Part shown: positions 41,030-49,184 of the stretch, piece by piece
Position numbering within the stretch: position 1 is the first letter of the stretch
Layout of the letters: the number at the start of each line of letters is the position of its first letter
IMG/VR virus record: IMGVR_UViG_3300033153_009650
Span: 1 to 64,000 of that record
DNA: 64,000 nt
Strand: one strand, 5' to 3'
Source: a virus
Made by a program: the position numbers and the translations under genes
The notes under the pieces: generated by a model
The model's database searches: none
Seen by the model: the letters and a program-made list of their open reading frames with translations, nothing else
Told to the model about the DNA's origin: nothing

Positions 41030-41200
41030 GTGTTGGCAACAGTCGTATGTTGCGAAGGTTAATAAGAAAAGAGGGTATGTCGGGGACACACCACTATCCC
41101 CGACACAAAACCTTGTTGGCCTCAAGGCACCCTGCACCGGACCGACTGGAAAAAATATCCAATCTGAGGGTATAATATAATAGTAAATTAAAGAAATCAA
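41030..41200 (-). promoter_or_regulatory. structured leader and promoter of the initiator gene
   Basis: Minus strand TTGATT, 17 nt, TATTAT (41170-41200) is a plausible promoter. The following 130 nt are GC-rich and contain TGTCGGGGA / TCCCCGACA (about 41075-41105) as a perfect 9-bp stem and other short stems. It looks like a regulatory 5' leader; no known riboswitch class is recognised. Confidence 0.5.
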
Positions 41201-41234
41201 GTATTTTTTTATTTTTTTTATTTTCCTAAATATT

Positions 41235-42140
41235 TCAATTAGATAACAGTTCTGATTTCAATTGTCGCGCGTCTTTTTGCGACATGTTTGCAGGGTCGTC
41301 TTCTGTGGATATAATTTCTACATCTTTTCCAAATCCATTTAAAATGATAGCTAATTTATCTGCTTGCGCTTGTGCTTGTGGATCATCATCAAAGAAAACG
41401 AAATAAGATTCAAATTGATTTAGAAGCATTCTGACTTGGCTCTTAGTAAATTCAATTCCAAAGGTTCCGACCGCTCCAGGACCAAATCTCCAAACATCGG
41501 TAATCCCTTCGACTATGATCACTGATTTATTTTTGGTTTTATCAATTCCATAGAGTGTATGTTTGTGGTGAAGAATTTCATTTTCCATTTCACAGGCTTT
41601 ATACTTTGCTTCTTGTCTATCTGTAATATCTCTACCTTGATAGCTAACGAATTGATTTTGAAAATAAATAGGGGCTATAATTCTAAATCTATAATCTCCA
41701 AGATGACTTGTTCCTTTAAGATTCCATTCATGGATAAGGTCGTCAGGATCAAAATTTCTGGATAATAGGTATTTTCTGTGAAAATCACTAAGAGACTGGC
41801 AATTTGGAGGAAAAGTCATGCCTTTATATTGGGGAGAGGGTAAACGTCGAGTCTCACCTATGTCTCGACTGGATTCAGGCTTGTTTTTATATTTTTTAAG
41901 GTAGGTTTTGGCTGCGGGAAAAGAACATCCTAATAATTCCATGATAATATCGGGAAGAGATCTCCATCCGCAGCGCCAACAATTATAATATTCCTTTTCG
42001 ATATTAAAACCTCCGTGCCAACCTTCATGTCCTGAACAGAATGGACATTTGATTTGTATCCATTTTGTCCTGGCGTGTTTGCCTCGGTCAGTATTTGGGA
42101 TTCCAAAATCGTCAAGGAATTGTTTAATGTTGAATATCAT
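41235..42140 (-). CDS. dnaG: DnaG-type primase (301 aa)
   Basis: CPFCSGHEGWHGGF … CWRCGWR is the zinc ribbon; VIIVEGITDVWRFG and FVFFDDDPQAQ give the TOPRIM Glu and DxD. It lacks the helicase-binding tail of full DnaG and synthesises primers. ATG shares its first base with the stop of the upstream zinc microprotein. Confidence 0.82.
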   Translation of the reverse strand: MIFNIKQFLDDFGIPNTDRGKHARTKWIQIKCPFCSGHEGWHGGFNIEKEYYNCWRCGWRSLPDIIMELLGCSFPAAKTYLKKYKNKPESSRDIGETRRLPSPQYKGMTFPPNCQSLSDFHRKYLLSRNFDPDDLIHEWNLKGTSHLGDYRFRIIAPIYFQNQFVSYQGRDITDRQEAKYKACEMENEILHHKHTLYGIDKTKNKSVIIVEGITDVWRFGPGAVGTFGIEFTKSQVRMLLNQFESYFVFFDDDPQAQAQADKLAIILNGFGKDVEIISTEDDPANMSQKDARQLKSELLSN

Positions 42141-42301
42141 TAACGGTCCTTTGTCTGTTGAATTTTTTGATTATCGACAAGTATGCTTAAACATATAGGA
42201 CATATGGACCAAAACGTGGTTGCTGGATCATAAGGATCTCCGTCTCTATCTGTTAGAGCTTCGCAATCATCGATATTTCTATCACATTCAGGACAATACA
42301 T
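42140..42301 (-). CDS. 53-aa zinc-ribbon protein
   Basis: ATG behind GGAGATAATA. CPECDRN and CPICLS, 30 residues apart, form a four-Cys site. Conserved-looking middle (DRDGDPYDPATTFW). Immediately before the primase, role unknown. Confidence 0.55.
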   Translation of the reverse strand: MYCPECDRNIDDCEALTDRDGDPYDPATTFWSICPICLSILVDNQKIQQTKDR

Positions 42302-42331
42302 TATTATCTCCTTATTTTAGGTTATTGGTCG

Positions 42332-42511
42332 TTACATAAGCTCCTCAATATAATCAGGTTCCAGACCAAACCAATCCTCGCATATATCATAAGGTATTTC
42401 TCCTGCTTCTAATCTTTCAGCAAGATCTGTTTTGGCTTCATCAATTAAATCTTCTGCTTCTTCCTCTGTCATGCGATCCCTTTTCATAAGAATGTCTTTA
42501 ATTTTTTCCAT
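42332..42511 (-). CDS. 59-aa acidic phage protein
   Basis: ATG behind GAAGGAACGTA. The pattern MTEEEAEDLIDEAKTDLAER then EAGEIPYDICEDWFGLEPDY is a recurrent small phage family of unknown function. Overlaps the upstream gene by 14 bases. Confidence 0.6.
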   Translation of the reverse strand: MEKIKDILMKRDRMTEEEAEDLIDEAKTDLAERLEAGEIPYDICEDWFGLEPDYIEELM

Positions 42512-42683
42512 TACGTTCCTTCTCTATTTCTCTTAAAAGTCCATCTCGTTGTCGACAACGAATGCATCCTTCTTCTTTTCTTTCTCCTCTGGCAATACAC
42601 ATTGTTAATAACATCCAATTAGCTTGTTTATAACACCAAAAGAAATTTTTCTTTGCTGGTTTCCTTCGAATATATTCTGTCAT
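42498..42683 (-). CDS. 61-aa basic hypothetical protein
   Basis: ATG behind AGAAAGGAGAACTAA, under promoter copy 4. Basic with two Cys pairs (CYKQ, CIRCRQRDG). No family recognised. Confidence 0.5.
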   Translation of the reverse strand: MTEYIRRKPAKKNFFWCYKQANWMLLTMCIARGERKEEGCIRCRQRDGLLREIEKERNGKN

Positions 42684-42695
42684 TTAGTTCTCCTT

Positions 42696-42742
42696 TCTAA
42701 GTATTATATATTATTTTTAGACTTTTTTAATATTTTATTTTT
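42696..42742 (-). promoter_or_regulatory. conserved AT-rich promoter, copy 4
   Basis: AATATTAAAAAAGTC, TATAAT and ACTTAGAAAGGAG on the minus strand; overlaps the end of the SNF2 gene. Confidence 0.65.
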
Positions 42743-44781
42743 GTCATTATCTTGTTAAGCAGTTCTGTTAATAATGAGCTTTCTTCAACTTTCTTTCCAT
42801 CAAGAACCTGGGATAAAATTTTTCTTTTATTATCGATCAATTCTATGATTTCTTCTTCAAGGGTATCATAGGCAATTAAATAATAAGAGCTGACAGAATC
42901 CGCTTCTTGTCCTATTCTGTGAATTCTGTCCTCTGCTTGATCGTGTTCTCCGGGAGTCCAGCCTAATTCTATGAAGCAGGTTGAACTGGCGGCAGTGAGT
43001 GTTATTGCAACTCCAGCAGCTTTTATATTGCCAATGAAGAGTCTAATTTTATCATTAGATTGAAATTCATTGACAGCTTTCTTTTTAGCTGCTTCAGAAT
43101 CTCTGCCATCTAATCTGACCGCTTGAGGCCCATAAGCTTCTGTCAAGATATCAACCGTTTGTTGATGAGTACAGAAGATAACCAATTTTTGCTCCGAGTC
43201 CAGAAAATTATCAATCCAATCAATAATGGCCTTCATTTTGCCCTCAATTATTATTTGTTTTAATGTTTCAATTTTAGTGAGGGCTTGGGCTTTGTCTGCT
43301 TTAATCGCTTTTTCTTTTCCATAATGTATTCTAATCCAATCAATGAAGTCTCTTTCTGCCTCTATGTATTTTTCCTTATTATTAATTTCTAAGGGAATAA
43401 CAGTTCGAATTTTAGCTGGCAATTCTTTGAGGACGTCTTTTTTCAAACGTCTGATCATTATGGATTTGGTGACTTTTTCATGAAGTTCTTCTGTGTTGGA
43501 AGAGCCGGTAAAATCCCAACCAAAGCCGTTATTTTTTGCTCCACAGTATCGGTGGGCATATCGCCAATAGGAAGTAAATCGTTCTGGAGCAATCATGTTT
43601 AAGCAGTTAAAAAATTCAATTGGCCTGTTAATGATTGGAGTTCCTGATAATCCTATAATATATTTTGATCTTTTAGCCAATTTTCTAATTGCTTTAGTTC
43701 TTTGGGCTTTACTGTTTTTTGTATAATGGACTTCATCTAAAATCAAAGTCTTTCCTTTATATCCCTCTTGTTTTAGAATAGATTCCCATCCTTGGGATCT
43801 TTCTATAACTTTGCCATCCTTATTTTTTCTCACTCTGTCTGCAATGATGTCATAATTAATGATTGAGATTCCTTTTTGCAAGGTAAGAGAATCAAAGACT
43901 TTTGACCTTCCAGAAAGAACTTGAACAGGAATATCAGGTATACATATTTTATGCTCTTTTTGCCAAACAAATTTGGCGGTTGCAGGAGTTATGATTAAGG
44001 CAGGTAAAGATGTTTCTTCATTAAGTTGAAGCCAAGCTAAGGCTTGAGAGGTTTTGCCTAATCCCATTTCGTCTCCAATTAAAGCCCTTCCGTTTCTGCT
44101 CTGTACAAATTCAACCCCTTCCATTTGGAAAGGATAAAGTTTTCTTTTTAATCCAGGAATATTAAGAATGGTTTTAGTTTTTTTGTATTGCATTTTGTTA
44201 TGCCATTCTTTTAGTTTAGGGGCAATTTCAAAACCCCATTCTATCAATTTTTCAAGACTGTCAACAGTACAAGGGCAAGTCCAAGGTTTGTCATCTAAAT
44301 CAGGATTCCATTTTCTTCCTTCTAAAGTTTTGACCTGATCTAATGTTTCTCTGAATTGAGGATCTCCTCTTGGAAATTGAAATTTGATTAGAATTTTCTT
44401 TCTTCCATCTAATTGACCCGCCCATTTAAGTGATTCAATATTTTCTTCTTTTTTCTTTTCTATTTTTTTGATAGGCATTGGTTTGACTTCTAAAAAGGAA
44501 AGTTGTCTGTGATATTTCATAATGGTTCTTCTGACAAATGAAATTTGTTTAGATGTCAGATATCCTCTGGTTTCATAAAATTCTGCAATATCACTGAGTA
44601 CTCCGGCATCTAAGGCGTTGAATCCTACACTGTTTTGCCAGTTAGTTCTTTTCATTAATTGTTCATCAGCTTCTTGTTTTCCATAAAGAGCCAGAAGCGC
44701 CCCTATTACATACTCATCTTTTTCTTGGATGAGCATTATGATGTCCGGTCGCTCGTTTTGAGCTTTGTCGGATGTTGCCAT
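42727..44781 (-). CDS. SNF2/SMARCAL1-like helicase (684 aa)
   Basis: Residues 125-205 resemble a HARP-type segment (KFQFPRGDPQFRETLDQVK). The motor has DEMGLGKT (Walker A), LILDEVHY (DExH), SGTPI, then LFIGNIKAAGVAITLTAAS and QAEDRIHRIGQ (motif VI). SMARCAL1-like enzymes reanneal or remodel forks, so this could protect replication. Phages often carry such helicases in the replication block. Confidence 0.78.
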   Translation of the reverse strand: MATSDKAQNERPDIIMLIQEKDEYVIGALLALYGKQEADEQLMKRTNWQNSVGFNALDAGVLSDIAEFYETRGYLTSKQISFVRRTIMKYHRQLSFLEVKPMPIKKIEKKKEENIESLKWAGQLDGRKKILIKFQFPRGDPQFRETLDQVKTLEGRKWNPDLDDKPWTCPCTVDSLEKLIEWGFEIAPKLKEWHNKMQYKKTKTILNIPGLKRKLYPFQMEGVEFVQSRNGRALIGDEMGLGKTSQALAWLQLNEETSLPALIITPATAKFVWQKEHKICIPDIPVQVLSGRSKVFDSLTLQKGISIINYDIIADRVRKNKDGKVIERSQGWESILKQEGYKGKTLILDEVHYTKNSKAQRTKAIRKLAKRSKYIIGLSGTPIINRPIEFFNCLNMIAPERFTSYWRYAHRYCGAKNNGFGWDFTGSSNTEELHEKVTKSIMIRRLKKDVLKELPAKIRTVIPLEINNKEKYIEAERDFIDWIRIHYGKEKAIKADKAQALTKIETLKQIIIEGKMKAIIDWIDNFLDSEQKLVIFCTHQQTVDILTEAYGPQAVRLDGRDSEAAKKKAVNEFQSNDKIRLFIGNIKAAGVAITLTAASSTCFIELGWTPGEHDQAEDRIHRIGQEADSVSSYYLIAYDTLEEEIIELIDNKRKILSQVLDGKKVEESSLLTELLNKIMTKIKY

Positions 44782-44797
44782 TTTCTTTTGTCTCCTT

Positions 44798-45034
44798 TCA
44801 GTATATTGGTATATTGTTTAAATCAATTTTGATGATATATTCAGACCATAATCTTTGCCAGTCTCCCCAAGAATTTTTGATTTCTTTTCTTAGTTTAATG
44901 GAAGTAAACTTGAACCTTTTCGTTTTGTTGTCATTATAGAAGAGATTGGGATAGCTTTTTGATTGTTTAAATCCTTTTTCGGTTAGTAATTCTTTGATTA
45001 TTGCAATTTTTACTATTCTTTGTTTTGGTGTCAT
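44798..45034 (-). CDS. 78-aa hypothetical protein
   Basis: ATG behind AAAAAGGAGAATAAA. Basic and aromatic (NLFYNDNKTKRFKFTSIKLR), possibly nucleic-acid binding. No family recognised. Confidence 0.5.
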   Translation of the reverse strand: MTPKQRIVKIAIIKELLTEKGFKQSKSYPNLFYNDNKTKRFKFTSIKLRKEIKNSWGDWQRLWSEYIIKIDLNNIPIY

Positions 45035-45213
45035 TTTATTCTCCTTTTTATTAAATGGTTGTTATTAGAAGATTAAATCATTTATTACCTGCTCCAAATG
45101 AGTCGCCTATGAAGCTTCATCGTTTCTGATCCATCAAGTGGTCTAACGGCTTTTCATAGGTCTTACTTTAAAAATCTTCTTCTTGGGGCAGGGATAAAAA
45201 AGTTAATCCTTTT
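45035..45213 (-). other. non-coding gap
   Basis: No frame over 12 codons with a start. Contains a CCTATGAAGCTTCATCG palindrome core (ATGAAGCTTCAT). No tRNA fold visible. It might encode a small RNA or leader; nothing more can be said. Confidence 0.3.
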
Positions 45214-45375
45214 TTACCAGTACAAAGGTTTTTGTTTATAGAAGCGGCAGTCTTTACCATTTCTTCTTACACTTACGGTTTCTCTTAATCCAAAAAGACG
45301 TAGTATATATATTTTCTTTGTCCTGGCAACAATTTCCTTTACTTCAAATAAGGTATTTTTAATCGTTATATACAT
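45214..45375 (-). CDS. 53-aa basic protein
   Basis: ATG behind GGAGATAAACTAA. Lys/Arg-rich with hydrophobic strand (KKIYILRLFGLRETVSVRR). No family known. Confidence 0.5.
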   Translation of the reverse strand: MYITIKNTLFEVKEIVARTKKIYILRLFGLRETVSVRRNGKDCRFYKQKPLYW

Positions 45376-45380
45376 TTAGT

Positions 45381-45728
45381 TTATCTCCTTAGCATCTTTA
45401 AAATTCTCCGAAACTGCGGCACGGTATGAAATTCTGTTGGTCTAAATTCTTCCCGCATCCAGAACCTTATATACCCACGCCTTAAAGAAATCCATTGCTT
45501 TTCACCATTGATTAGGGTATATGCCTGGGCATGGTGTAATGATCTCCCTATACTTGGTCCAATAGCCACCATAGCCATATGCCCTGAATATAATTGGTAT
45601 ATCTCCGCGCAGATCAGAGCTTTTTCCCCACAGATGAACTTGATTTTTGTTATGTCCGGCCCGTATTTATTTTGATGTGTGGCGCAACCGATCAAAAGCA
45701 AGGGTATAATCAACCATAGCTTTTTCAT
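45381..45728 (-). CDS. lipoprotein, possible transglutaminase-like peptidase (115 aa)
   Basis: Behind GGAAAGGAGTTAGC. Signal peptide and lipobox (LLLIGCATH). The mature part has CGEKALICAEIY and later HHAQAYTLINGEKQW, which may form a Cys-His pair as in transglutaminase-like proteases, but this is tentative. Pairs with the next lipoprotein. Confidence 0.5.
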   Translation of the reverse strand: MKKLWLIIPLLLIGCATHQNKYGPDITKIKFICGEKALICAEIYQLYSGHMAMVAIGPSIGRSLHHAQAYTLINGEKQWISLRRGYIRFWMREEFRPTEFHTVPQFRRILKMLRR

Positions 45729-45746
45729 GCTAACTCCTTTCCCCGA

Positions 45747-46097
45747 TTAATTGTTATCAGGATTGCCAATGTCACGATCAACATATGTCAATAAATGCTG
45801 TAGCTCATGGCCCAGTAAACACTCAGACCACGGCCGGATTTTACTATTTTTTCTAACTGCTAAAATCCAGATTGACTGGGTGTTCGGGTCATAAAATCCG
45901 TCAATATTCTGTTCGCCCGTAATCGCTTGTTGCCATTTATATGTGTGGTTTTTTAGGAACATACTCCGGTCCGAGCAGAAATGTATTGTATGTGCTGGTA
46001 CAGTCACCACCCGGTAAAATGATTCGGGTTTTGATGTTACGCATGATATTGCTAATAAAATCATTGCTAAGATTAGCCCGGATAATTTTCTATTCAT
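45747..46097 (-). CDS. lipoprotein with HExxH-like motif (116 aa)
   Basis: Lipobox ILLAISCVTS in the first 20 residues. The motif CLLGHELQHLL is a zincin-type HExxH, with an Asp-rich tail (DRDIGNPDNN). A small membrane-anchored metalloprotease is possible; the third zinc ligand is not evident. Confidence 0.5.
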   Translation of the reverse strand: MNRKLSGLILAMILLAISCVTSKPESFYRVVTVPAHTIHFCSDRSMFLKNHTYKWQQAITGEQNIDGFYDPNTQSIWILAVRKNSKIRPWSECLLGHELQHLLTYVDRDIGNPDNN

Positions 46098-46106
46098 AGC
46101 CGCCTC

Positions 46107-46190
46107 CTAATGAATTGCCATCCAGCACCAGTAGTAACCAAATGCCACTCCAAAAAGCCAGATAAAAAAGTATTTTAGATATTTATTCAT
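46107..46190 (-). CDS. 27-aa membrane peptide
   Basis: ATG behind GGAGGTGTGATTAA. One aromatic-rich hydrophobic helix (YFFIWLFGVAFGYYWCWM). Followed directly by the ribosome binding site of the lipoprotein gene. Confidence 0.45.
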   Translation of the reverse strand: MNKYLKYFFIWLFGVAFGYYWCWMAIH

Positions 46191-46194
46191 TTAA

Positions 46195-46392
46195 TCACAC
46201 CTCCTCGATTTTAAAATTATCTACTTGTCCATTAAATCTATCCGTTACTGCTCGTAGGATTTGGCCGGAATCCTTTACTATTCTCATCATGAATAATCTT
46301 TTTGCTTGAGCAGATGAAAATGCACGACAGTAATAGATCAAGGGTTGTCCACTAAAATTAAAGGTTCCCCGATAATGTTTTTTTTGTTTCAT
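46195..46392 (-). CDS. 65-aa hypothetical protein
   Basis: ATG behind AAAGGAGGAAATA. Beta/alpha mix with a central SSAQAKRLFMMRI helix. No family recognised. Confidence 0.5.
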   Translation of the reverse strand: MKQKKHYRGTFNFSGQPLIYYCRAFSSAQAKRLFMMRIVKDSGQILRAVTDRFNGQVDNFKIEEV

Positions 46393-46404
46393 TATTTCCT
46401 CCTT

Positions 46405-46440
46405 TCTTTGTATTATATAATATTTTTTAACATTTTCAAA
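46405..46440 (-). promoter_or_regulatory. conserved AT-rich promoter, copy 5 (diverged)
   Basis: TATTATATAATAC core then AAAGAAAGGAGG on the minus strand. The -35 side is less well conserved. Confidence 0.5.
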
Positions 46441-46442
46441 AT

Positions 46443-46471
46443 AAAAGGCAATATCCTCAAGATTGCCTTTT
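46443..46471 (-). terminator. intrinsic terminator
   Basis: AAAGGCAAT / ATTGCCTTT stem with a 9-nt loop, followed by TTTATTTTG on the minus strand. Ends the operon above, just before promoter copy 5. Confidence 0.7.
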
Positions 46472-46489
46472 CGATCAAAATGTTAAGTG

Positions 46490-46624
46490 CTACATTTCAT
46501 CCTCATCAAATAATGGCATTTCTAACATCTTATAGCAGACTCTTTTGTGGCCAGGAACTTGCGGTTCATTTGTCATATAGTGGCAAAACCATTGACCGTC
46601 TGGAAGGTTAATGAGAGAAATTAT
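46490..46624 (-). CDS. 44-aa protein, apparent ATA start
   Basis: The frame contains NLPDGQWFCHYMTNEPQVPG and ends DEDEM. No ATG, GTG or TTG lies in its first part, but an ATA overlaps the preceding TAA as ATAA, mimicking the ATGA overlaps seen elsewhere. An internal ATG at codon 17 would delete the best part. Either ATA starts it or the start is lost. Confidence 0.4.
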   Translation of the reverse strand: MISLINLPDGQWFCHYMTNEPQVPGHKRVCYKMLEMPLFDEDEM

Positions 46625-46878
46625 CTCAGTATTAGACGGTTGTATTTCCTTGCCCTTTTCAAAGCTCTTTCGATATTTATGTTAAGAGGCATAACTTTTT
46701 CTCCTTTCGTAAAAATGTTAAAAACTGTATTGACCAGATCGTCGTCAATATCTACATCAATCATTAACTCAACGTTTAATTCCATCATGTATGCTCGAAT
46801 TTCATCTTTTCCTGGTTTTTGTCCTTCAAAATGGATTACAATCATTTCCCATGCATCACCTGTTTTTTCATTCATCAT
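46621..46878 (-). CDS. 85-aa hypothetical protein
   Basis: ATG behind AGGAGGAGATAAAA. Acidic middle (DVDIDDDLVNTV) and basic C-terminus. No family recognised. Confidence 0.5.
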   Translation of the reverse strand: MMNEKTGDAWEMIVIHFEGQKPGKDEIRAYMMELNVELMIDVDIDDDLVNTVFNIFTKGEKVMPLNINIERALKRARKYNRLILR

Positions 46879-46880
46879 TT

Positions 46881-47372
46881 TTATCTCCTCCTTTTGTATT
46901 GAATTCCTTGCGCCATCTGAATTTGTTCTTTTAGGTTTGCTCTGGCTTCTTCAATTTCTTTTGCCTGTTCTGAGGTTGAAATTATTTTATTCTCTTTTCC
47001 TCCATCTAATTCCCTCAAGCCTAATCGGATTTCGTTGAATGCATTTTTTATGGCAGGAACAACCCACCCCTGATGTCGTAAATATTTGAATATAGCGTGG
47101 CGAGTTATGCCTCTTCCTGTTTCTAATGCAATTTCTATTAATTCAGTTGGAGTATTGAAAATTAGTTCAGTTACTTCTTTTGCCTCTTCAGATAGAATAC
47201 TGAGAAGTTCTCTGAAGAGAAATTCTCTTTCTGGAGTTTCTGAGATTTCAATATTTTCTGATGCAATTAATTCATTTTCCCATTGTTCGTAATTCAACCA
47301 GGGAAGTTGTTCGAAAAGTAGAGCCTTTCTGGCAGGATTGAGTTTTCTTTCATCTGGATTCCAATGTTGCAT
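46881..47372 (-). CDS. sigma-like helix-turn-helix protein (163 aa)
   Basis: ATG behind GAGGAGGAATAAAA. LSEEAKEVTELIFNTPTEL then TRHAIFKYLRHQGWVVPAI is a pattern seen in small phage proteins with a helix-turn-helix. A coiled tail follows. May bind DNA or RNA polymerase; not proved. Confidence 0.5.
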   Translation of the reverse strand: MQHWNPDERKLNPARKALLFEQLPWLNYEQWENELIASENIEISETPEREFLFRELLSILSEEAKEVTELIFNTPTELIEIALETGRGITRHAIFKYLRHQGWVVPAIKNAFNEIRLGLRELDGGKENKIISTSEQAKEIEEARANLKEQIQMAQGIQYKRRR

Positions 47373-47374
47373 TT

Positions 47375-47587
47375 TTATTCCTCCTCCTCAAGTTTTAAAC
47401 AGTCCAGTGGCTTGGGCACTCTTCCTTTCTTATCATAGTATAAAGGACCAAAACCAAAGTTGCATACGGGAAGAGCCTCTTTATTGCTGAAATGTGTGCA
47501 TATACTGTCACCATTCCAGCAGTATTCGCCTTCAGGAACATTAATTGGCATAAGTACCGTCTTATATCTTTTTTCATATTGTATCAT
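47375..47587 (-). CDS. 70-aa Cys-containing phage protein
   Basis: ATG behind TAGGAGAAAAAAA. EGEYCWNGDSICTHF, VCNFGF and LDCLKLEEEE give a Cys pattern common in small phage proteins of unknown function. Confidence 0.55.
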   Translation of the reverse strand: MIQYEKRYKTVLMPINVPEGEYCWNGDSICTHFSNKEALPVCNFGFGPLYYDKKGRVPKPLDCLKLEEEE

Positions 47588-47614
47588 TTTTTTTCTCCTA
47601 TTTATATGTTGTCT

Positions 47615-48130
47615 TCATATTTTTTCAATATCATTTCTATATCTGCAAAATTCGTTGTAGTATGGCCGTAATACTCTCAGCGCTTTCTGCGCTTTTTTAG
47701 ATACATTTTTTGTGTCTAATCGGCCTATATGAGCTATTAATTGCCAAACAAATCGAGTATTGACTTTCATTCCAAAACTACCACACCACAAGGGCAAACA
47801 GCTAAAATCAAGGTCGGCTCCCCGAAGGTCAGCTCCCTGAAGGTGAGCTCCCTGAAGTTGGGCTCCCCGAAGGTCAGCTCCCTGAAGGTGAGCTCTCCAA
47901 AGGTCGGATCCCCGAAGGTCAGCTCTCCGAAGGTCGGCTTCCTGAAGGTCGGTTCCCTGAAGTTGGGTTCTCCAAAGGTCGGATCCCCGAAGGTCAGCTC
48001 TCCGAAGGTCGGCTTCCTGAAGGTCGGCTCTCCGAAGGTCGGCGTCCTGAAGTTGGGCTCCCTGAAGGTCGGCTTCAAAAGTTGTTTCAATTTCCAACAT
48101 AACCTGTCCAAAACGATTTTTAATTTTCAT
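47615..48130 (-). CDS. pentapeptide-repeat protein (171 aa)
   Basis: Residues 18-105 are tandem A(D/N)LxG-type pentapeptides (ADLRGSDLWRAHLQGADLRG), which fold as a right-handed beta helix. Such proteins can mimic DNA and inhibit gyrase or other DNA enzymes. The DNA (47815-48070) is a chain of near-identical 15-bp units, so copy number is likely variable. C-terminus is a separate basic domain. ATG behind GGAAGAGAGAG. Confidence 0.75.
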   Translation of the reverse strand: MKIKNRFGQVMLEIETTFEADLQGAQLQDADLRRADLQEADLRRADLRGSDLWRTQLQGTDLQEADLRRADLRGSDLWRAHLQGADLRGAQLQGAHLQGADLRGADLDFSCLPLWCGSFGMKVNTRFVWQLIAHIGRLDTKNVSKKAQKALRVLRPYYNEFCRYRNDIEKI

Positions 48131-48156
48131 CTCTCTCTTCCTCCCGTTTATAGTAT

Positions 48157-48441
48157 TTAACCTCTGTTAATCCGCCGTCTCAGTGTATCCACAGCTTCCT
48201 CGGCAACAGCATGTTTTCCTTTCGCAGAGAGCGTGTAAAACTCGCCCAGCGAGTCAGCATAGGCTGCCAAATTGTGCCGATTGTCGATGATAATTGTCAC
48301 GTCCATAATGCCCTGTGCATGCATTGTTGGCCCTGAGTAACGCAGTAAATTGTCAATTTGTTTACCGGTCAGATTCGCTGTTTTGACTATATTAGTGACC
48401 CATTTGTTTTGTTTTTCCGAACCATTAAATTTAATTTCCAT
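48157..48441 (-). CDS. 94-aa hypothetical protein
   Basis: ATG behind ACAGGAGATAGGAAA. First gene of a GC-richer block (48150-49500). Contains a YADSLGEFYTLSAKGKHAVA segment. No family recognised. Confidence 0.5.
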   Translation of the reverse strand: MEIKFNGSEKQNKWVTNIVKTANLTGKQIDNLLRYSGPTMHAQGIMDVTIIIDNRHNLAAYADSLGEFYTLSAKGKHAVAEEAVDTLRRRINRG

Positions 48442-48470
48442 TTTCCTATCTCCTGTGTTTGGGGTTAGTG

Positions 48471-48971
48471 TTAGTCATCCCAAAAATGACCAAAAAAGCC
48501 ATTTCCGTTGATTTCCCAGTGGGGGTTCCCCCATGCATCCTGCATAAGAGTCACGTCCCCGTTGACCAGATCGGCAACCTGATCGGCGGCGCGGTCGAGA
48601 GCGCCGTAAATGGAGCTACTATTTTTCGTCCAAGTGCGCTCCATTGGTTTTGGTTCGGCATCCAAGCGGACACAAAGCCATCTGATCTCAAAATCATCTG
48701 GGAGTGTAGTTGCTCCCTCTGGGAGTCGTCCACCAACTAATTGACCGACATACAATATGTCAGTGTCAGTCAACGTGATGGACTGCCTGTTTTGGGCAAT
48801 CTCAATGCCTAATAGATCGGAAAACACCCGTGCAGTATCGGCATGACCGACAATCGACACAGGTTTCGACAGTCTTTTGGCGATGGATGGCAGGTTGACA
48901 GGTTTCACCCTGATTGTCCCGCCGTCCGGTGTCATTGACAGTGCAAAAGCGTTTGAAATATAGATTGTCAT
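48471..48971 (-). CDS. DUF1874 / AcrIII-1-like ring nuclease (166 aa)
   Basis: Start chosen at the ATG 8 nt after AAAGGAGA; an ATG two codons upstream is too close. TIYISNAFALSM, VSIVGHADTARVFSDLLGIE, QNRQSITL and QLVGGRLPEG match the DUF1874 family of STIV B116 and the viral anti-CRISPR AcrIII-1. The His of VGHADTA corresponds to the catalytic His that cleaves cyclic tetra-adenylate, silencing type III CRISPR signalling. A 75-residue extension follows the usual domain. Confidence 0.82.
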   Translation of the reverse strand: MTIYISNAFALSMTPDGGTIRVKPVNLPSIAKRLSKPVSIVGHADTARVFSDLLGIEIAQNRQSITLTDTDILYVGQLVGGRLPEGATTLPDDFEIRWLCVRLDAEPKPMERTWTKNSSSIYGALDRAADQVADLVNGDVTLMQDAWGNPHWEINGNGFFGHFWDD

Positions 48972-49010
48972 TTTCATTCTCCTTTCGCGCCCTATCTCTC
49001 AGGCGCATGG

Positions 49011-49184
49011 TTAATAATCGTCCTCTCGTCCGTAGCAGGTTTTGCAGATCGAATCAAACACATTCCCTACTGCACCACAATTAGGGCAGACCCACCTATT
49101 ACCAGGGCAGTCTGTCCACCTACATTCTCCGATGTTCGGGTCAATTTTTCGGCCGCAGTCGGAACAAATCAATTCCTCTGTCAT
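49011..49184 (-). CDS. 57-aa double zinc-ribbon protein
   Basis: ATG behind AGAAGGAGGAGAAAAAA, inside the end of the acetyltransferase-like gene. CSDCGRK, CPNCGA and CKTCYG plus C-x-D-C give two zinc sites. Function unknown. Confidence 0.55.
   Translation of the reverse strand: MTEELICSDCGRKIDPNIGECRWTDCPGNRWVCPNCGAVGNVFDSICKTCYGREDDY

Noticed and set aside
45035-45213. tRNA gene in the gap
   Set aside because: No cloverleaf with acceptor, D and T arms could be folded by eye on either strand.
47741-48160. Plus-strand protein of VSSPKVGSPK repeats
   Set aside because: It is the opposite-strand shadow of the pentapeptide-repeat gene, which has the family signature and a ribosome binding site.
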